A stretch of DNA of 64,000 nt from Mytilus edulis (taxonomy: Eukaryota > Mollusca > Bivalvia > Mytilida > Mytilidae): positions 23,464,647-23,528,646 of the forward strand of contig NC_092357.1 of assembly GCF_963676685.1 (NCBI RefSeq), in the 5' to 3' direction. Both the position numbers and the translations under genes were made by a program. Positions within the stretch are counted from its first letter, which is position 1; every line of letters begins with the position of its first letter. Of this stretch, positions 1 through 11,805 are shown piece by piece. The notes beneath the pieces were generated by a model. It did no database searches, was not told the origin of the DNA, and was given only the letters and a program-made list of their open reading frames with translations.

Positions 1-646
1 CTAGAGGCTCTAAAGAGCCTGTGTCGCTCACCTTGGTCTATGTGCATATTAAACAAAGGACACAAATGGATTCATGACAAAATTGTATTTTGGTGATGGT
101 GATGTGTTTGAAGTTCTTACTTTACTGAACGATTTTGCTTCTTACAATTATATCTATAATGAACTTTGCCCATTAGTAACAGAGAACTATATTTGGTAAA
201 AATTTACATATATTTACCAAATTAATGTAAATTGTTAAAAATTGACTATAAAGGGCAATAACTCCTGAAGGGGTCAATTGACCATTTAGGTCATGTTGAC
301 TTATTTGTAGATCTTACTTTGCTGAACATTATTGCTGTTTACAGTTTATCGCTACCTATAATAGTATTCAAGATAACCAAAAACGGCAAAATTTCTTTAA
401 AAATTACCAATTGGAGGGCAGCAACCCAACAACCAGTTGTCCAATTCATCTGAAAAATTCAGGGCAGATAGATATTGACTTGATTAACAATTTAACTTCT
501 TGTCAGATTTGCTCTAGCTGCTTTGAATTCATAGTTATAAGCCAAAAACTAGATACCCCAAAGATGATTGTGGCCTAGTAGTTTCAGTGGAGATTTTGTA
601 AAAGATTACTTAGATTTATGAAAAATGGTTAAAGATTGACTATAAA

Positions 647-3110
647 GGGCAATAACTCCTAAAACGGGTCAACTGACCATTTTGGTCATGTTGACTTATT
701 TGTAGATCTTACTTTGCTGAACATTATTGCTGTTTACAATTTATCTCTATCTATAATAATATTCAAGATAATAACCAAAAACAGCAAAATTTCCTCAAAA
801 TTACCAATTCAGGGGCAGCAACCCAACAACCGATTGACCGATTCATCTGAAAATTTCAGGGCAGATAGATCTTGACCTGATAAACATTTTTATCCCATGT
901 CAGATTTCCTCAAAATGCTTTGGTGTTTGAGTTATAAGCCAAAAACTGCATTTTACCCCTATGTTCTATTTTTAGCGGTGGCGGCAATCTTGGTTGGTTG
1001 ACCAGGTCACGCCACACATTTTTTAAACTAGATACCCCAAAGATGATTGTGGCTAAGTTTGGATTAATTTGGCCCAGTAGTTTCAGAGGAGAAGATTTTT
1101 GTAAAAGATTAATTTAATTTATGAAAAATGGTTAAAATTGACTATAAAGGGCAATAACTCCTAAACAGGTCAACTGACCATTTTGGTCATGTTGACTTAT
1201 TTGTAGATCTTATTTTGCTGAACATTATTGCTGTTTACAGTTTATCTCTATCTATAATAATATTCAAGATAATAACCAAAAACAGCAAAATTTCCTCAAA
1301 ATTACCAATTCAGGGGCAGCAACCCAACAACCGATTGACTGATTCATCTGAAAATTTAAGGGCAGATAGATCTTGACCTGATAAACATTTTTATCCCGTC
1401 AGATTTCCTCAAAATGCTTTGGTTTTTGAGTTATAAGCCAAAAACTGCATTTTACCCCTTTGTTCTATTTTTAGCCGTGGCGGCCATCTTGGTTGGTTGA
1501 CCAGGTCACGCCACACATTTTTTAAACTAGATACCCCAAAGATGATTGTGGCCAAGTTTGGATTAATTTGGCCCAGTAGTTTCAGAGGAGAAGATTTTTG
1601 TAAAAGATTACTTTAATTAACGAAAAATGGTTAAAAATTGACTATAAAGGGCAATAACTCCTAAACGGGTCAACTGACCATTTTGGTCATGTTGGCTTAT
1701 TTGTAGATCTTACTTTGCTGAACATTATTGCTGTTTACAGTTTATCTATATCTATAATAATATTCAAGATAATAACCAAAAACAGCAAAATTTCCTCAAA
1801 ATTACCAATTCAGGGGCAGCAACCCAACAACCGATTGACCGATTCATCTGAAAATTTCAGGGCAGATAGATCTTGACCTGATAAACATTTTTACCCCATG
1901 TCAGATTTGCTCTAAATGCTTTGGTTTTTGAGTTATAAGCCAAAAACTGCATTTTACCCCTATGTTCTATTTTTAGCCGTGGCGGCCATCTTGGTTGGTT
2001 GACCAGGTCACGCCACACAATTTTTAAACTAGATACCCCAATGATGATTGTGGCCAAGTTTGGTTTGATTTGGCCCAGTAGTTTCAGAGGAGAAGATTTT
2101 TGTAAAAGATTAATTTAATTTATGAAAAATGGTTAAAATTGACTATAAAGGGCAATAACTCCTAAACAGGTCAACTGACCATTTTGGTCATGTTGACTTA
2201 TTTGTAGATCTTACTTTGCTGAACATTATTGCTGTTTACAGTTTATCTCTATCTATAATAATATTCAAGATAATAACCAAAAACAGCAAAATTTCCTCAA
2301 AATTACCAATTCAGGGGCAGCAACCCAACAACCGATTGACTGATTCATCTGAAAATTTAAGGGCAGATAGATCTTGACCTGATAAACATTTTTATCCCGT
2401 CAGATTTCCTCAAAATGCTTTGGTTTTTGAGTTATAAGCCAAAAACTGCATTTTACCCCTTTGTTCTATTTTTAGCCGTGGCGGCCATCTTGGTTGGTTG
2501 ACCAGGTCACGCCACACATTTTTTAAACTAGATACCCCAAAGATGATTGTGGCCAAGTTTGGATTAATTTGGCCCAGTAGTTTCAGAGGAGAAGATTTTT
2601 GTAAAAGATTACTTTAATTAACGAAAAATGGTTAAAAATTGACTATAAAGGGCAATAACTCCTAAACGGGTCAACTGACCATTTTGGTCATGTTGGCTTA
2701 TTTGTAGATCTTACTTTGCTGAACATTATTGCTGTTTACAGTTTATCTATATCTATAATAATATTCAAGATAATAACCAAAAACAGCAAAATTTCCTCAA
2801 AATTACCAATTCAGGGGCAGCAACCCAACAACCGATTGACCGATTCATCTGAAAATTTCAGGGCAGATAGATCTTGACCTGATAAACATTTTTACCCCAT
2901 GTCAGATTTGCTCTAAATGCTTTGGTTTTTGAGTTATAAGCCAAAAACTGCATTTTACCCCTATGTTCTATTTTTAGCCGTGGCGGCCATCTTGGTTGGT
3001 TGACCAGGTCACGCCACACAATTTTTAAACTAGATACCCCAATGATGATTGTGGCCAAGTTTGGTTTGATTTGGCCCAGTAGTTTCAGAGGAGAAGATTT
3101 TTGTAAAAGT
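647..3110. repeat. ~500-bp tandem array with 1001-bp higher-order unit
   Basis: The marker GGGCAATAACTCC occurs near 253, 647, 1149, 1649, 2150 and 2650, so spacing is about 394, 502, 500, 501 and 500. Units alternate between two types: those at 1149 and 2150 read AAACAGGTC after the marker, those at 1649 and 2650 read AAACGGGTC and have GTTGGCTTA. The block 1149-2149 is repeated almost exactly as 2150-3100. Confidence 0.9.
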
Positions 3111-3200
3111 TAACGACGACGGACGACGACGACGACGGACGACGGACGACGGACGACGGACGACGGACGACGGACGACGGACGACGACGGACGACGGACG
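3111..3200. repeat. GACGACG/GGAC simple-sequence tract
   Basis: Runs of GAC and GGACGAC units immediately after the last 500-bp unit and before the terminal hairpin of the same element. Confidence 0.9.
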
Positions 3201-3215
3201 CCAAGTGATGAGAAA

Positions 3216-3246
3216 AGCTCACTTGGCCCTTCGGGCCAGGTGAGCT
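3216..3246. repeat. Terminal hairpin with TTCG loop
   Basis: AGCTCACTTGGCC and GGCCAGGTGAGCT pair around CTTCGG with one mismatch or wobble. As RNA the loop would be the very stable C(UUCG)G tetraloop. It marks the 3' end of the element. Confidence 0.8.
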
Positions 3247-3482
3247 AAAAATCCGTGGAAAATACAATGAGCAAAGATATCAAAAACGTGTCGAAATCTC
3301 AAGCAAAGAGGGAATTATTAAGGGTGCTTTGTTATTCTAATATTTTCAGTTTTTGATAAAAACCCTTCTCGATTATCATGTAGGATTAATTGATGATACA
3401 TTTCCCTTTATTCATCTAATTTAAATAATATAAATTTGTAAAATCAATAAAAGATTTTGATAAATGTTTGTCTTAAATTAAC

Positions 3483-3592
3483 GCATATGGTCCAAAGACT
3501 TTTGAAGTCGAGTTCATCCTGGACCATATGAGTAACCGGTTTGACCATACGAGTATTCGCATACGGTCCGAATACTTATATGGTCTGTAACA
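3483..3592. repeat. Cluster of CATATGGTCC / GGACCATATG inverted repeats
   Basis: The words CATATGGTCC, GGACCATATG, GACCATACGAGTATTCG and ATACGGTC alternate in opposite orientations over about 110 bases, forming overlapping palindromes. Possibly a MITE fragment. Confidence 0.5.
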
Positions 3593-3929
3593 TATACATG
3601 ATATTCAATAAAACAAATTACCTGTGACAATATAAACGTCATACAAAAAAGTGACGTTGATACATTTGTGGGACGCGCAGTTAGTATGTACTTTGATTGT
3701 GGTGAACTGGTTAACTGTGGTAAATTTAAGAAAGATATTCGTTGCTATTCTGTTGTTTACATGTTTACATATTGTAATGTACTGTTATATAATTTATTTA
3801 CGTCTTGCTCTGTCCTAAATGTTTTGCGCTATATTTGTACTGTATTCTTGCCATGTAATGTTGTCATTTAAGTGATATATTTAACATTGCCATGAACGCG
3901 GAAAGTTTGGATAGACATAACACCAGTTT

Positions 3930-4190
3930 CAAACAACTATTTTGTCTTAAATGTCCTGTAAAAAGTGAGGAAATTGACAGTTGTTATTGAATAGTCTGTT
4001 TCTATGTATATTGGCGTTTGTATTTGTTGCACTTCAGTGTTTCTGTTGTTCCGTTGTTTTCCTCATATGTGTGACGTGTTTCCTCCATTGCTTATCGCTG
4101 TTTCTTTGATTTGGTTTCGCTTAATCGATTCAGGACAATTGTACAGTGGTATACTTCTGTTGTGTTTATTTTAATTCGGATAGATCATCG
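3930..4190 (+). repeat. R4 repeat copy
   Basis: Family R4 is defined here by a 3' part resembling GAACAGCGGTATACTACTG and a 5' part containing TTTCTATGTACGTTGGCG. This copy is diverged (ACAGTGGTATACTTCTGTTG at the end). Confidence 0.55.
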
Positions 4191-4470
4191 TTCATAGAAA
4201 AACATATGACGTAGGAGAATGGCCAGAACAACACATGACTTTGTCGATAATGACATATAATTTATTCACATTTTTTTACAATTGTGTACTAAAAGCGTTT
4301 GAAGAATGTCATAATATAATATCTTCCTAATTGAAGCAATAATACACTTAAACAAGTAAGCTGATGGTATCTCATTGTTATTATCAATATTTACATAACC
4401 AAATAAATTCTATCTAAGGTTTTGATAAACAGTTCATTCATTTTAAATTATCAGATTATTACATGGCCTT

Positions 4471-4576
4471 TTTCATATCGCATATATTATCAGCCCTAGG
4501 TTCAAAATCAGCCCAAAAGCCGTATGGCTTGGGGGCTGATATTGCCCGAGGGCTGATAATACATGCGATATGATAA
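4471..4576. mobile_element. Short palindromic MITE
   Basis: The left arm CATATCGCATATATTATCAG and the right arm CTGATAATACATGCGATATG are inverted matches with one difference. The centre repeats GGGCTGAT in both orientations. About 106 bp, no coding potential. Confidence 0.65.
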
Positions 4577-5869
4577 ATGACATGTTATGATCTTTTTATC
4601 ATATAATTCAACAATGGAGAAAAAAGAAACAGATTCATATATTGATCCTTTTACGTGGTTCCCAAATAGAAATCCAAACAGTGAAATATCACGGACGTCG
4701 GACCCCAAATTGAGTACATATATGAAATTGTTCTATCATATGCCTCAACAGAGAAGAAACATATTTTAATATAATAATATGGCCGAATTAAACGACAAAA
4801 TAGACATAATGAACACTCTTTGAAAAGGTCAACTTATTTCTACAAATGTATTTATTTCATAATTAGTTTGTTTATTGTTTGTTTTTTTGATTTTTTAAAT
4901 TTAAATTTTTATTATTTTACACACTATACCTTCCAGTATCCAGTACCGGAATGCCATGCGACAACGTTACTGAAAGGCATGTGACAAAAGTCGAAACATC
5001 TGATAAACTTTTCATATCAGCCTGCTAGGCACCAATTCGAAAAAATGAAATTTACGTTAATTTAATGCTATAATCATACAGTAAAAATCATATGTTATTT
5101 AGTCTGAGTATATGATAAAAGTACACATTGTATGACTAGCGCTATGTATAAGTCGAAAGGACATATTCCAACTTGTTTTTCGTTTACATGGTTAAGAACA
5201 TTATTTACTGATGTTTTCAATTTTATTCTGTTATAGGAAATATTTATTAACAACTTTAAGCATTTCAGAACTATATTGAGTATCATAATAAAGATAATTG
5301 CGATTGCGATTATGAATTAAACAGTTTAAATTAAGGTTATAATCTTATGCTATACTGTTTTTGATAAAAACAGAGAGATATTAAAGTTGTTTAAATCATC
5401 TTCAAGTTTCATATGTTTTTACATTTGTTTAGTGACACTATTGTATAAGCATGAATACCATATGTACCTGGAGAGATTTACTTGTGAAAGCATCCATTCT
5501 CACTCATTTTGGAGATTTTGCGATTCTTCATTTTTTATTTGTTACCTTGAATTGTCTCCTTTGAATTTAAAAACTATTTATTTCTTAATATTCTTCTTTA
5601 CACACTTGCTAAATATTAGTAACTTGTGGACTTTTCTTAACCGTGTCACCGTCATTAAATCAAAAACTGCAACCTTTGGTTTATATACTTTATTACAGCA
5701 ATTGCAAAATTGTTATGTTTTGACTAACAATTTCTTTTTGAAATAGGAAAAAATGATATAACAAAATACCAAACTTAAAAATAAATCTAAATGGGAAGTA
5801 CCTTATCAAATAGCTGTCGCATTTCTGACTTGGTAAAGGAATTGTATTATAAGTAAATAAACTCATCAT

Positions 5870-6245
5870 ACATACCAGTATTACATTTTGTATAAACGCC
5901 AGACGCGCGTTTCGTCTATCAAAGACTCATAAGTGACGCTCGAATCCAAAAAAGTAAAAAAAGGCCAAATAAAACACGACGATGAAGAACATTGAGGACA
6001 ACAATTTCGAGAAGTTTTGCCAAATACAGCTAAGGTAATTTATTCCTGAGGTAATAGCCTTAGTATTTCAAAACATCAAAAGTTTTGTTAACAGTTAATT
6101 TATAAATATGACCATATAAATGATTATTCATGACAGCACAGAAGTTCTGACTATTGAGCTGGTGATACCTTCGGGGAATTAAAACTCCACCAGCAGTGGC
6201 ATCGACCCAGTGGTTGTAAAACAAATCTCATCATGGATACCAGGA
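5870..6245 (+). repeat. R6 repeat copy, near full length
   Basis: Family R6 begins CCAGACGCGCGTTTCGTCTA and ends near CAGTGGCATCGACCCAGTGG. This copy shows both ends and is about 375 bp long. Confidence 0.75.
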
Positions 6246-6249
6246 TTAA

Positions 6250-7010
6250 TTGTGGATTAAACCTGGGTTTATAGTCCGTTAAACCTCTCATTTGTACTCT
6301 GTCTAGTTACAACATCGGTAATTAAAAATAAGCACTATATTATATGCTACTTATATTTACGTGCTTCTACTCCCAGGGATTTTGTTAAAATTGATGCACC
6401 GTATGTAGAATTTACAGTGTTGCGCGTGTTATCTTTTGCGAATGGTCTGTGTATGTGTAACCGAGAGGTTTACTGAATTTTACATTGAAAAAGCTTCATT
6501 TGACATTAAAAATGACAATTTTAATCTATTTGTTACATACTCAATGTTACACATTAAAATTAAACGAAAGACGGATATTGTATTCTAGGTATTTATGTTT
6601 TATAAGTTCAATCCATCAACCAATCATAAATGCAAAGTGCCTTTTGATTCCAAATTATCGCTCCGTCACTAGAAAGTTGTGATCAAATGCCATGATGTCA
6701 TTAATTTATAATTATGGTGCCGTTTATATATTAATATATTTCACTAAGAATAGTATATGTGAAAAGAGAAACGATTTTGAAAAACTTGGTATACTTTTTT
6801 TTTAAAAGAACGGTTTTAAATTTAACCTACTACATCGTACCTAAATAACATATTCTATAAACTAACATAACCGTTAAGATTGAGTAAATGTTTAAATAAA
6901 ATTACTATGGTAGAAATCTTTTATCCTAATTACTCATTCATGAATATAGCTCATTATGTTAAAATTAACATTTTAAAGGAACATTGAATTTTGTGACGTA
7001 CATTAAGTAC
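6250..7010. other. AT-rich DNA, nothing recognised
   Basis: No convincing coding, RNA or repeat feature. A 65-residue frame at 6485-6682 has no recognisable motif and is probably chance. Confidence 0.5.
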
Positions 7011-7011
7011 A

Positions 7012-7160
7012 TTATTCCCCCATAGATTCAAAAATGAAGTAGCCCCTTTCTCCCGGATTCCCATCGGATCCTTTTAACTTTGAAAACCAAGAGTTTGATA
7101 TGTATGCATAGCTACAAGGCCACTGTTTTGGGGACATCACGAAATGGCCATCCTTTAACC
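7012..7160 (-). pseudogene. Out-of-frame remainder of gene A's 3' coding sequence
   Basis: This stretch still aligns with the last part of gene B (the region around its second W-P-x-x-Y motif and GNPGE) in a different frame. That frame stays open until a TAA at 7012-7014. The lack of further stops suggests the frameshift is young, or is not present in all alleles. Confidence 0.6.
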
Positions 7161-8291
7161 TCAGTTCCATTGGGCTTGTGGACCTATCTGTATAGATGCT
7201 TCATTATAGCCTCTACATGTTCTGTGATATGACATGTGAACATACCAAGATGGCCATCTGATAGAGAAAATTGTGAATATGCTATCTTTCGCTGATACTT
7301 CTTGAAATCTAAAAAGATGTTGATTTTTGTTCGGATTAAGTGAACCCCGCATAGAACCCGTCACATTACGTGACATTATAAGCCAAAAGTGGTTCCTCCT
7401 TTTTAATTTAATGGCAAACGTACCCTGTAAATAGTGAGTTAATCGTTGGAATTCCATTCCTAAACTTCTAACAAATGTTGAAATTTCTATGTGTTCTGAA
7501 GGATTAAAAACAGATAACAATGTAATTGTTTTATAATCAGGTTCTGTAAGAAACTTAAGAAATTGTTTATGTATTTCATCTTCCTTTTTAATAGTATTTC
7601 TGATGGCATCGCTTGTGTTTGCTATCTCGGAGTCATTCATTTTCCAAACACCAAGCCATTTCTTTGTACATGATGTTAAAACTGAGAACATTCGCCACAA
7701 CATAGATGATCGAATCACTGCTATTCTTACATATAGAATTACAATGCATATTATTCTTTTTGCCTCGGCAACATCTTGAAATTTTATTCCGTTTTCTATT
7801 TTGCATCTTAAATTTCCTAGCATTTCTGAGCCCTGATATAGATCTATTACCGACATCATATGATCAATATCTTTTTGGTTTACATCCTGGCATTTAGACT
7901 CCAGAGTACTGAGATAATAATCTGAAACATAAAATGTTGCAAGTATACCTTTGACCTTTGATTTTAGTTCTTCTGCTACAATGTCATTCATAATAGTAGA
8001 TTCAATATTTTGATTGTCTTTCCATATTGTACCTAAAATTGCAGAGCATACAGATATTATTCCACCTGCATGTTCACCAAAACCCGGAAGGTCTGCATCA
8101 GCCATTATGGAAACAATTTTCAGGCTAGCTACCATAACATCGCATGTCCTCCTACTTAGCAAAACAGGGATTACAGCTGCAATGTTTTTAACTGCCTCGA
8201 CAGTTTTCTTATCTCCCATTCCATTTCTAAATTTATCGCTATATTTTGTTGTTGATAAGAACTCTTCAATATCTTTGAGGCAAGTTTCCAT
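7161..8291 (-). CDS. Paralogue of gene B, C-terminally truncated by a frameshift (gene A)
   Basis: 376-residue frame, clearly homologous to gene B along its whole length; for example DVNQKDIDHMMSVIDLYQGS is identical in both. It has the same layout: charged N-terminus, hydrophobic stretch about 53-90, helical middle, then a Trp-rich end with RWPSWYVHM. It stops right after GPQAQWN, where gene B continues for 70 more residues and a second W-P-x-x-Y motif. Alignment with gene B shows about four bases missing just before the stop, so the frame shifts and ends early. Upstream of the ATG at 8291 is the same splice acceptor seen in gene B (TTTTCTTTCAG). The gene may make a shortened protein, may be a recent pseudogene, or the shift may be an assembly or allele artefact. 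Confidence 0.65.
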   Translation of the reverse strand: METCLKDIEEFLSTTKYSDKFRNGMGDKKTVEAVKNIAAVIPVLLSRRTCDVMVASLKIVSIMADADLPGFGEHAGGIISVCSAILGTIWKDNQNIESTIMNDIVAEELKSKVKGILATFYVSDYYLSTLESKCQDVNQKDIDHMMSVIDLYQGSEMLGNLRCKIENGIKFQDVAEAKRIICIVILYVRIAVIRSSMLWRMFSVLTSCTKKWLGVWKMNDSEIANTSDAIRNTIKKEDEIHKQFLKFLTEPDYKTITLLSVFNPSEHIEISTFVRSLGMEFQRLTHYLQGTFAIKLKRRNHFWLIMSRNVTGSMRGSLNPNKNQHLFRFQEVSAKDSIFTIFSIRWPSWYVHMSYHRTCRGYNEASIQIGPQAQWN

Positions 8292-8300
8292 ACTGTTTCA

Positions 8301-8320
8301 AGGTTTAGTATCTGAAAGAA
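8301..8320 (-). promoter_or_regulatory. Candidate 5' UTR splice acceptor of gene A
   Basis: On the minus strand TTTTCTTTCAG is followed by a short leader and the ATG at 8291. The corresponding site before gene B is conserved (about 21825-21840), while the sequences on the intron side diverge more. This supports a real acceptor and an unseen upstream exon for both genes. Confidence 0.5.
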
Positions 8321-8559
8321 AACGATCAAATGTCTACACATATACAGAAGTGTTTATCATTTATCATTATGAGAACTAGTGATCAACACAACATTTGAGC
8401 TTTTACCATAACTTAATTAATGTATGTAGTCGTTTTAAACCTCTCCTATAAAACCACTTGACCTTTTGAAAGCACCAACTGCTAACTTCTGTATGAGCAT
8501 TCTCTTTGTTCATGTTGTGGCATGATTTCATTTTTTAACGTTAAAAGTTTAACGTTGTC

Positions 8560-8840
8560 CAGTAATGTATAAACTCATTATAGATATCAGACTTTAAATT
8601 ATGTACGCAATACGAGTATTTTGTCTACTTAAAACTCAATAGTGACGCTCAAAAAAGTACCCAAAAATACCCTGCATGACGAAAATATTGACAAATAGAG
8701 CAAAATTCATCTTTTCCTTGGTTATAAAGTTCTAAACTTGTTTTGAAAACATAAAGTTTTGTTAAAAGTTGATATACAATTATGACTATATTAAAGATAG
8801 TTCATGTCAAAACAGAAATGATGACGACTCCAATTGTTAA
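8560..8840 (+). repeat. Degenerate R6 copy, shared by both duplication copies
   Basis: Starts AAACTCATTATAGATATCAG and continues with a decayed form of the R6 body. The matching copy near 22050-22190 shows that the insertion is older than the duplication. Confidence 0.5.
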
Positions 8841-9254
8841 AGCCTGGTTGCTGCTGCTTTAAGCAGACGTAAAAAGTTATAGTTTAGGTTCTATCGTCCT
8901 ATCTTGTACGTTACCAATTTGAGAAATGGCATGCATTCCTCAGATATGATATTATCAGTCTACTTTGTGAATATCTAGCTTACAGTGTATCAGTGTATCA
9001 ACAATTAAATGAATAATTAGTTCCGGTTGTCAACTATTTTTGTACACAGTTAAATATGCTATTTTTCCATCCATTTTGGTCCTTTATCTCCTAGCGTGTT
9101 AAAGTGTAAAGCAGCTTGGCATTTAAATGAAGGTTCTGAGTATTCCAAATGCAGGTAAATCCAGAAAAAAGCTTCGCATGCATTTGAAAAGCTTTGTTTT
9201 TCTTAACTATTTCTTTACTGTTATAATAGGACAATTAAAATGAGTCATCAGTGA

Positions 9255-9300
9255 TCATAGTTTCGAACAGCGGTATACTATTGTTGGCTTTATTCTGCAA
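9255..9300 (+). repeat. R4 3' fragment
   Basis: TCGAACAGCGGTATACTATT followed by a T-rich end, matching the R4 terminus only. Confidence 0.5.
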
Positions 9301-9439
9301 ATTGCAACGACTATAAACACCGGTAGATGACCATAATAAAAAAAGAGATTGTGGTCTTGTGGAAGTCCTTTAACACATCTTTCGACCGCATAACAAATAG
9401 ATGCTCTTAAAAAGAGCGTTACACTCACCTAATAATGGG

Positions 9440-9830
9440 CAAACATAAAAAAAAACAGATATGGTATGCATGGTTGCCAATAAAACAACTCTCAACAAAA
9501 GACCAAATGGAAAAGAAATTAACAGCTTTATGTCACCAACAATGCAAAAAAGCCCATACCACATATTCAGCTATAAAAGTCCATGAAATCAAAAATGTAA
9601 AACAATTCAAACAAGAAACCTAACAGCCGTATTAATTAACAAGAAAATAAACGAAAAACAAACATAATACAGCAACAAACTGAATAGCAGCTTACTTTTG
9701 ACAGGCGGAACACACATACATATTATGGCTGGTTTAATTATGTGACAGGGATCTAAATCCAACTTGTATTGTCTCAGCTCTGATTGTAAGTATGTGCATT
9801 CGTAAACCCCACAGCACATTCAAACATGCC
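9440..9830 (+). repeat. R2 repeat copy
   Basis: Family R2 is marked by GATGTGGTATGATTGCCAA, GAGACAACTCTCCA, an AACAA..GCCCATACC block and a later GACAGGC..ACACATACAT tail. This copy has all blocks with substitutions, so short frames in it are not genes. Confidence 0.65.
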
Positions 9831-10079
9831 CTACATGTATCTAACTGTCAGATTCGAAAAGTTAATATACCATATTTTCACACGAAAAATACATGTGTAG
9901 TATTGACCATGAGAATGAAATATTAGATAAAAGTCAGAAAATTAACAACACATGAAATCTTTGTACCACTGAATCTAACATCGTCAGTGTTTTCGCTTGT
10001 GCATTACATGTTTTTGTTGACGCCGGCTGGTATGTTCTAAATCATATGATTGCTAGCAGATACATACAATAACAATCAA

Positions 10080-10245
10080 AACCAAGGAGTAAACAAAGAC
10101 TCACAAAACCAAAGGACATTTACATCAACAGTTATAAATAATAATTAAGAAACAACACGAACTCCACTAAAAACCGGGAGTGAAATCAGGTGCTCCGGAA
10201 GGGTAAGCATTTCCTGCCTCGTATACGGCACCCGTCGTGTTATTT
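10080..10245 (+). repeat. R3 repeat copy
   Basis: Family R3 contains AACACGAACTCCACTAAAAA and CAGGTGCTCCGGAAGGGTAA, here at the 3' part, ending GGCACCCGTCGTGTT. Confidence 0.75.
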
Positions 10246-10251
10246 CTTTGT

Positions 10252-10575
10252 TCAGTTCGGTAATGATGGAAGGTTAATATGACTGAGGAAGAATATCAGA
10301 TAAGATTTCTGACACACTTTTGTCATAATGGCAATCAGCTCATGATGGCGACCGTAAAATATCCTGAGTGATGACCTTGATCTGATTGATTCATAGCCCT
10401 GTCTTAGCAACTTTTGAAAAAGCAGTATTCCTCGTTCCACAAAATCAACGTACTTTGAGCTAGCTCTAGAGTAACAAAACGTACCATTGACAAAAAACGC
10501 GAGCGATAATCGATAGATGGTACTCAAGGTTATCTGTATGGTAACATTGGAAATAAATATCTCAATCAAAATCAT
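10252..10575 (-). pseudogene. Retroelement C-terminal remnant
   Basis: A 107-residue frame containing CYSRASSKYVDF, RQGY and FYGRHHELI. This resembles the C-terminal segment that follows the reverse transcriptase in a retroelement family common in bivalves (recognised from general knowledge, not searched). No polymerase motifs remain nearby and an R3 copy abuts the 3' side, so it is a fragment. Confidence 0.5.
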
Positions 10576-10619
10576 TAAGGTTGAATTCTCTATGACTGTG
10601 AGTTGAACTTTTTTCCATA

Positions 10620-11550
10620 AGTGACAGTACTTAACATACAGTGTATATTGCTTAACTAATGCTTTATGAATAAAAGTTATTGATTGATAGGTAGGTTATT
10701 CATATCTTTCTGAAATGCCTCAGAAATTGAAAAAAAAGTTATCTTTTACTTTGACATAGTCATAATATATACCCCGAAATGTTCGTATAAATAGACATTC
10801 GAACATTTATATATACTCAAATAAAACAGAGTCATACAATACAATCAAGTTATACAATGGAAAAAGACTGCTTTCACACTTTCTTATAAACAAAACACAT
10901 AATTACATCTTTCAAGTGTAAGCATTATGTTTTTACATTTGACGTGTTTAATGCAATGAGGATATAGAACACATGACTCTAATCCTCTGACCAGGTAAAA
11001 GTAAAAAAGGAAAACAAAGTTTTACAAAATTCATACCTTTCATTGATTGTTGATACACTTGTATCATGAGATTTCTGTGCTATTGATATTTAGTTAACAG
11101 CACAATGTATTCATTATAAAGATTGATATGTCACCAATGAGTTCTGTTCAACCAAACAAAAATTAGATAAAATGTAGACGAGAATATTGAAATCAGCACT
11201 TAGATTATGAAAACCGCATTCTGAAATCACTTTACAGTGAACGAATATGTATGTACAATATCAACAAATTACGTTACATCAAAAGTATATATTCATTCAA
11301 AAACGTATTAAAATGAATACTATGTGTTCTTTAGGACCTACAGTACTATAGTTTCGTGGAATCATTTTGTTCAATGCGTTATCTTAATATATTTTTACAA
11401 TTAATGTTCTTTAAACTTAATGATAATTATAGTTTCGGTTTACCAAATTCCTTAACATTTTAATATAATTATATAAATGTCATGGATCATAAAATGAATA
11501 GCAAATTGGAATATCTGGTGAAAAGTTAAACAAACAAGCAACAACAATCT
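10620..11550. other. AT-rich DNA, nothing recognised
   Basis: No supported feature. It lies inside duplication copy 1 and has no clear counterpart in copy 2. Confidence 0.5.
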
Positions 11551-11559
11551 TCAGGAGCT

Positions 11560-11805
11560 CATCAGCTGACACTTGCCTTAGATCGGCTTATGTTTTATTT
11601 TGTGTTTGTTTAGTATGACGTCCGTTATCACTTAACTAGTATACATTTTTTGTTTATGGGTCAGCTTGTATCACGCCTCCGGGTGCGGGAGTTTCTCGCT
11701 GCATTGAAGACCCATTGGTGTCCTTCAGTTGTTATCTGCTCTTTGGTCGGGTTGTTGTCTCTTTGACACATTCCCTGATTCCATTCGCAATTTTGTTATG
11801 ATATT
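11560..11805 (-). repeat. R1 repeat copy
   Basis: Family R1 reads AATGGAAATGGGGAATGTGT then GTCAAAGAGACAACAACC, later TCTTCAATGCAGCGAG and CCCGCACCCGGAGG. This is a reverse copy including the GCACCCGGAGG block and the CAGCTGACC-like stretch. Confidence 0.7.

Larger units (their letters stand above)
1..3250. mobile_element. Non-autonomous bivalve element with internal satellite
   Basis: Left part has the short palindrome GGCTCTAAAGAGCC and then GCTCACCTTGG. The right end has CCAGGTGAGC, an inverted match to it, so terminal inverted repeats are likely. The core is a tandem array of ~500-bp units, followed by a GAC/GGAC-rich tract and a terminal hairpin. There is no coding potential: the two identical 66-residue frames on the minus strand arise only because the unit is repeated. 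The element class is not certain; the 3' hairpin followed by CTAA would also fit a Helitron-type end. Confidence 0.7.

Noticed and set aside
1857..3058. Two identical 66-residue minus-strand frames as duplicated small genes
   Set aside because: They fall at the same place in two copies of a 1001-bp satellite dimer and have no independent coding sign.
8014..8379. Plus-strand frame opposite gene A as a gene
   Set aside because: It is the antisense shadow of the gene A N-terminal coding region; a similar shadow appears opposite gene B (21534-21731).
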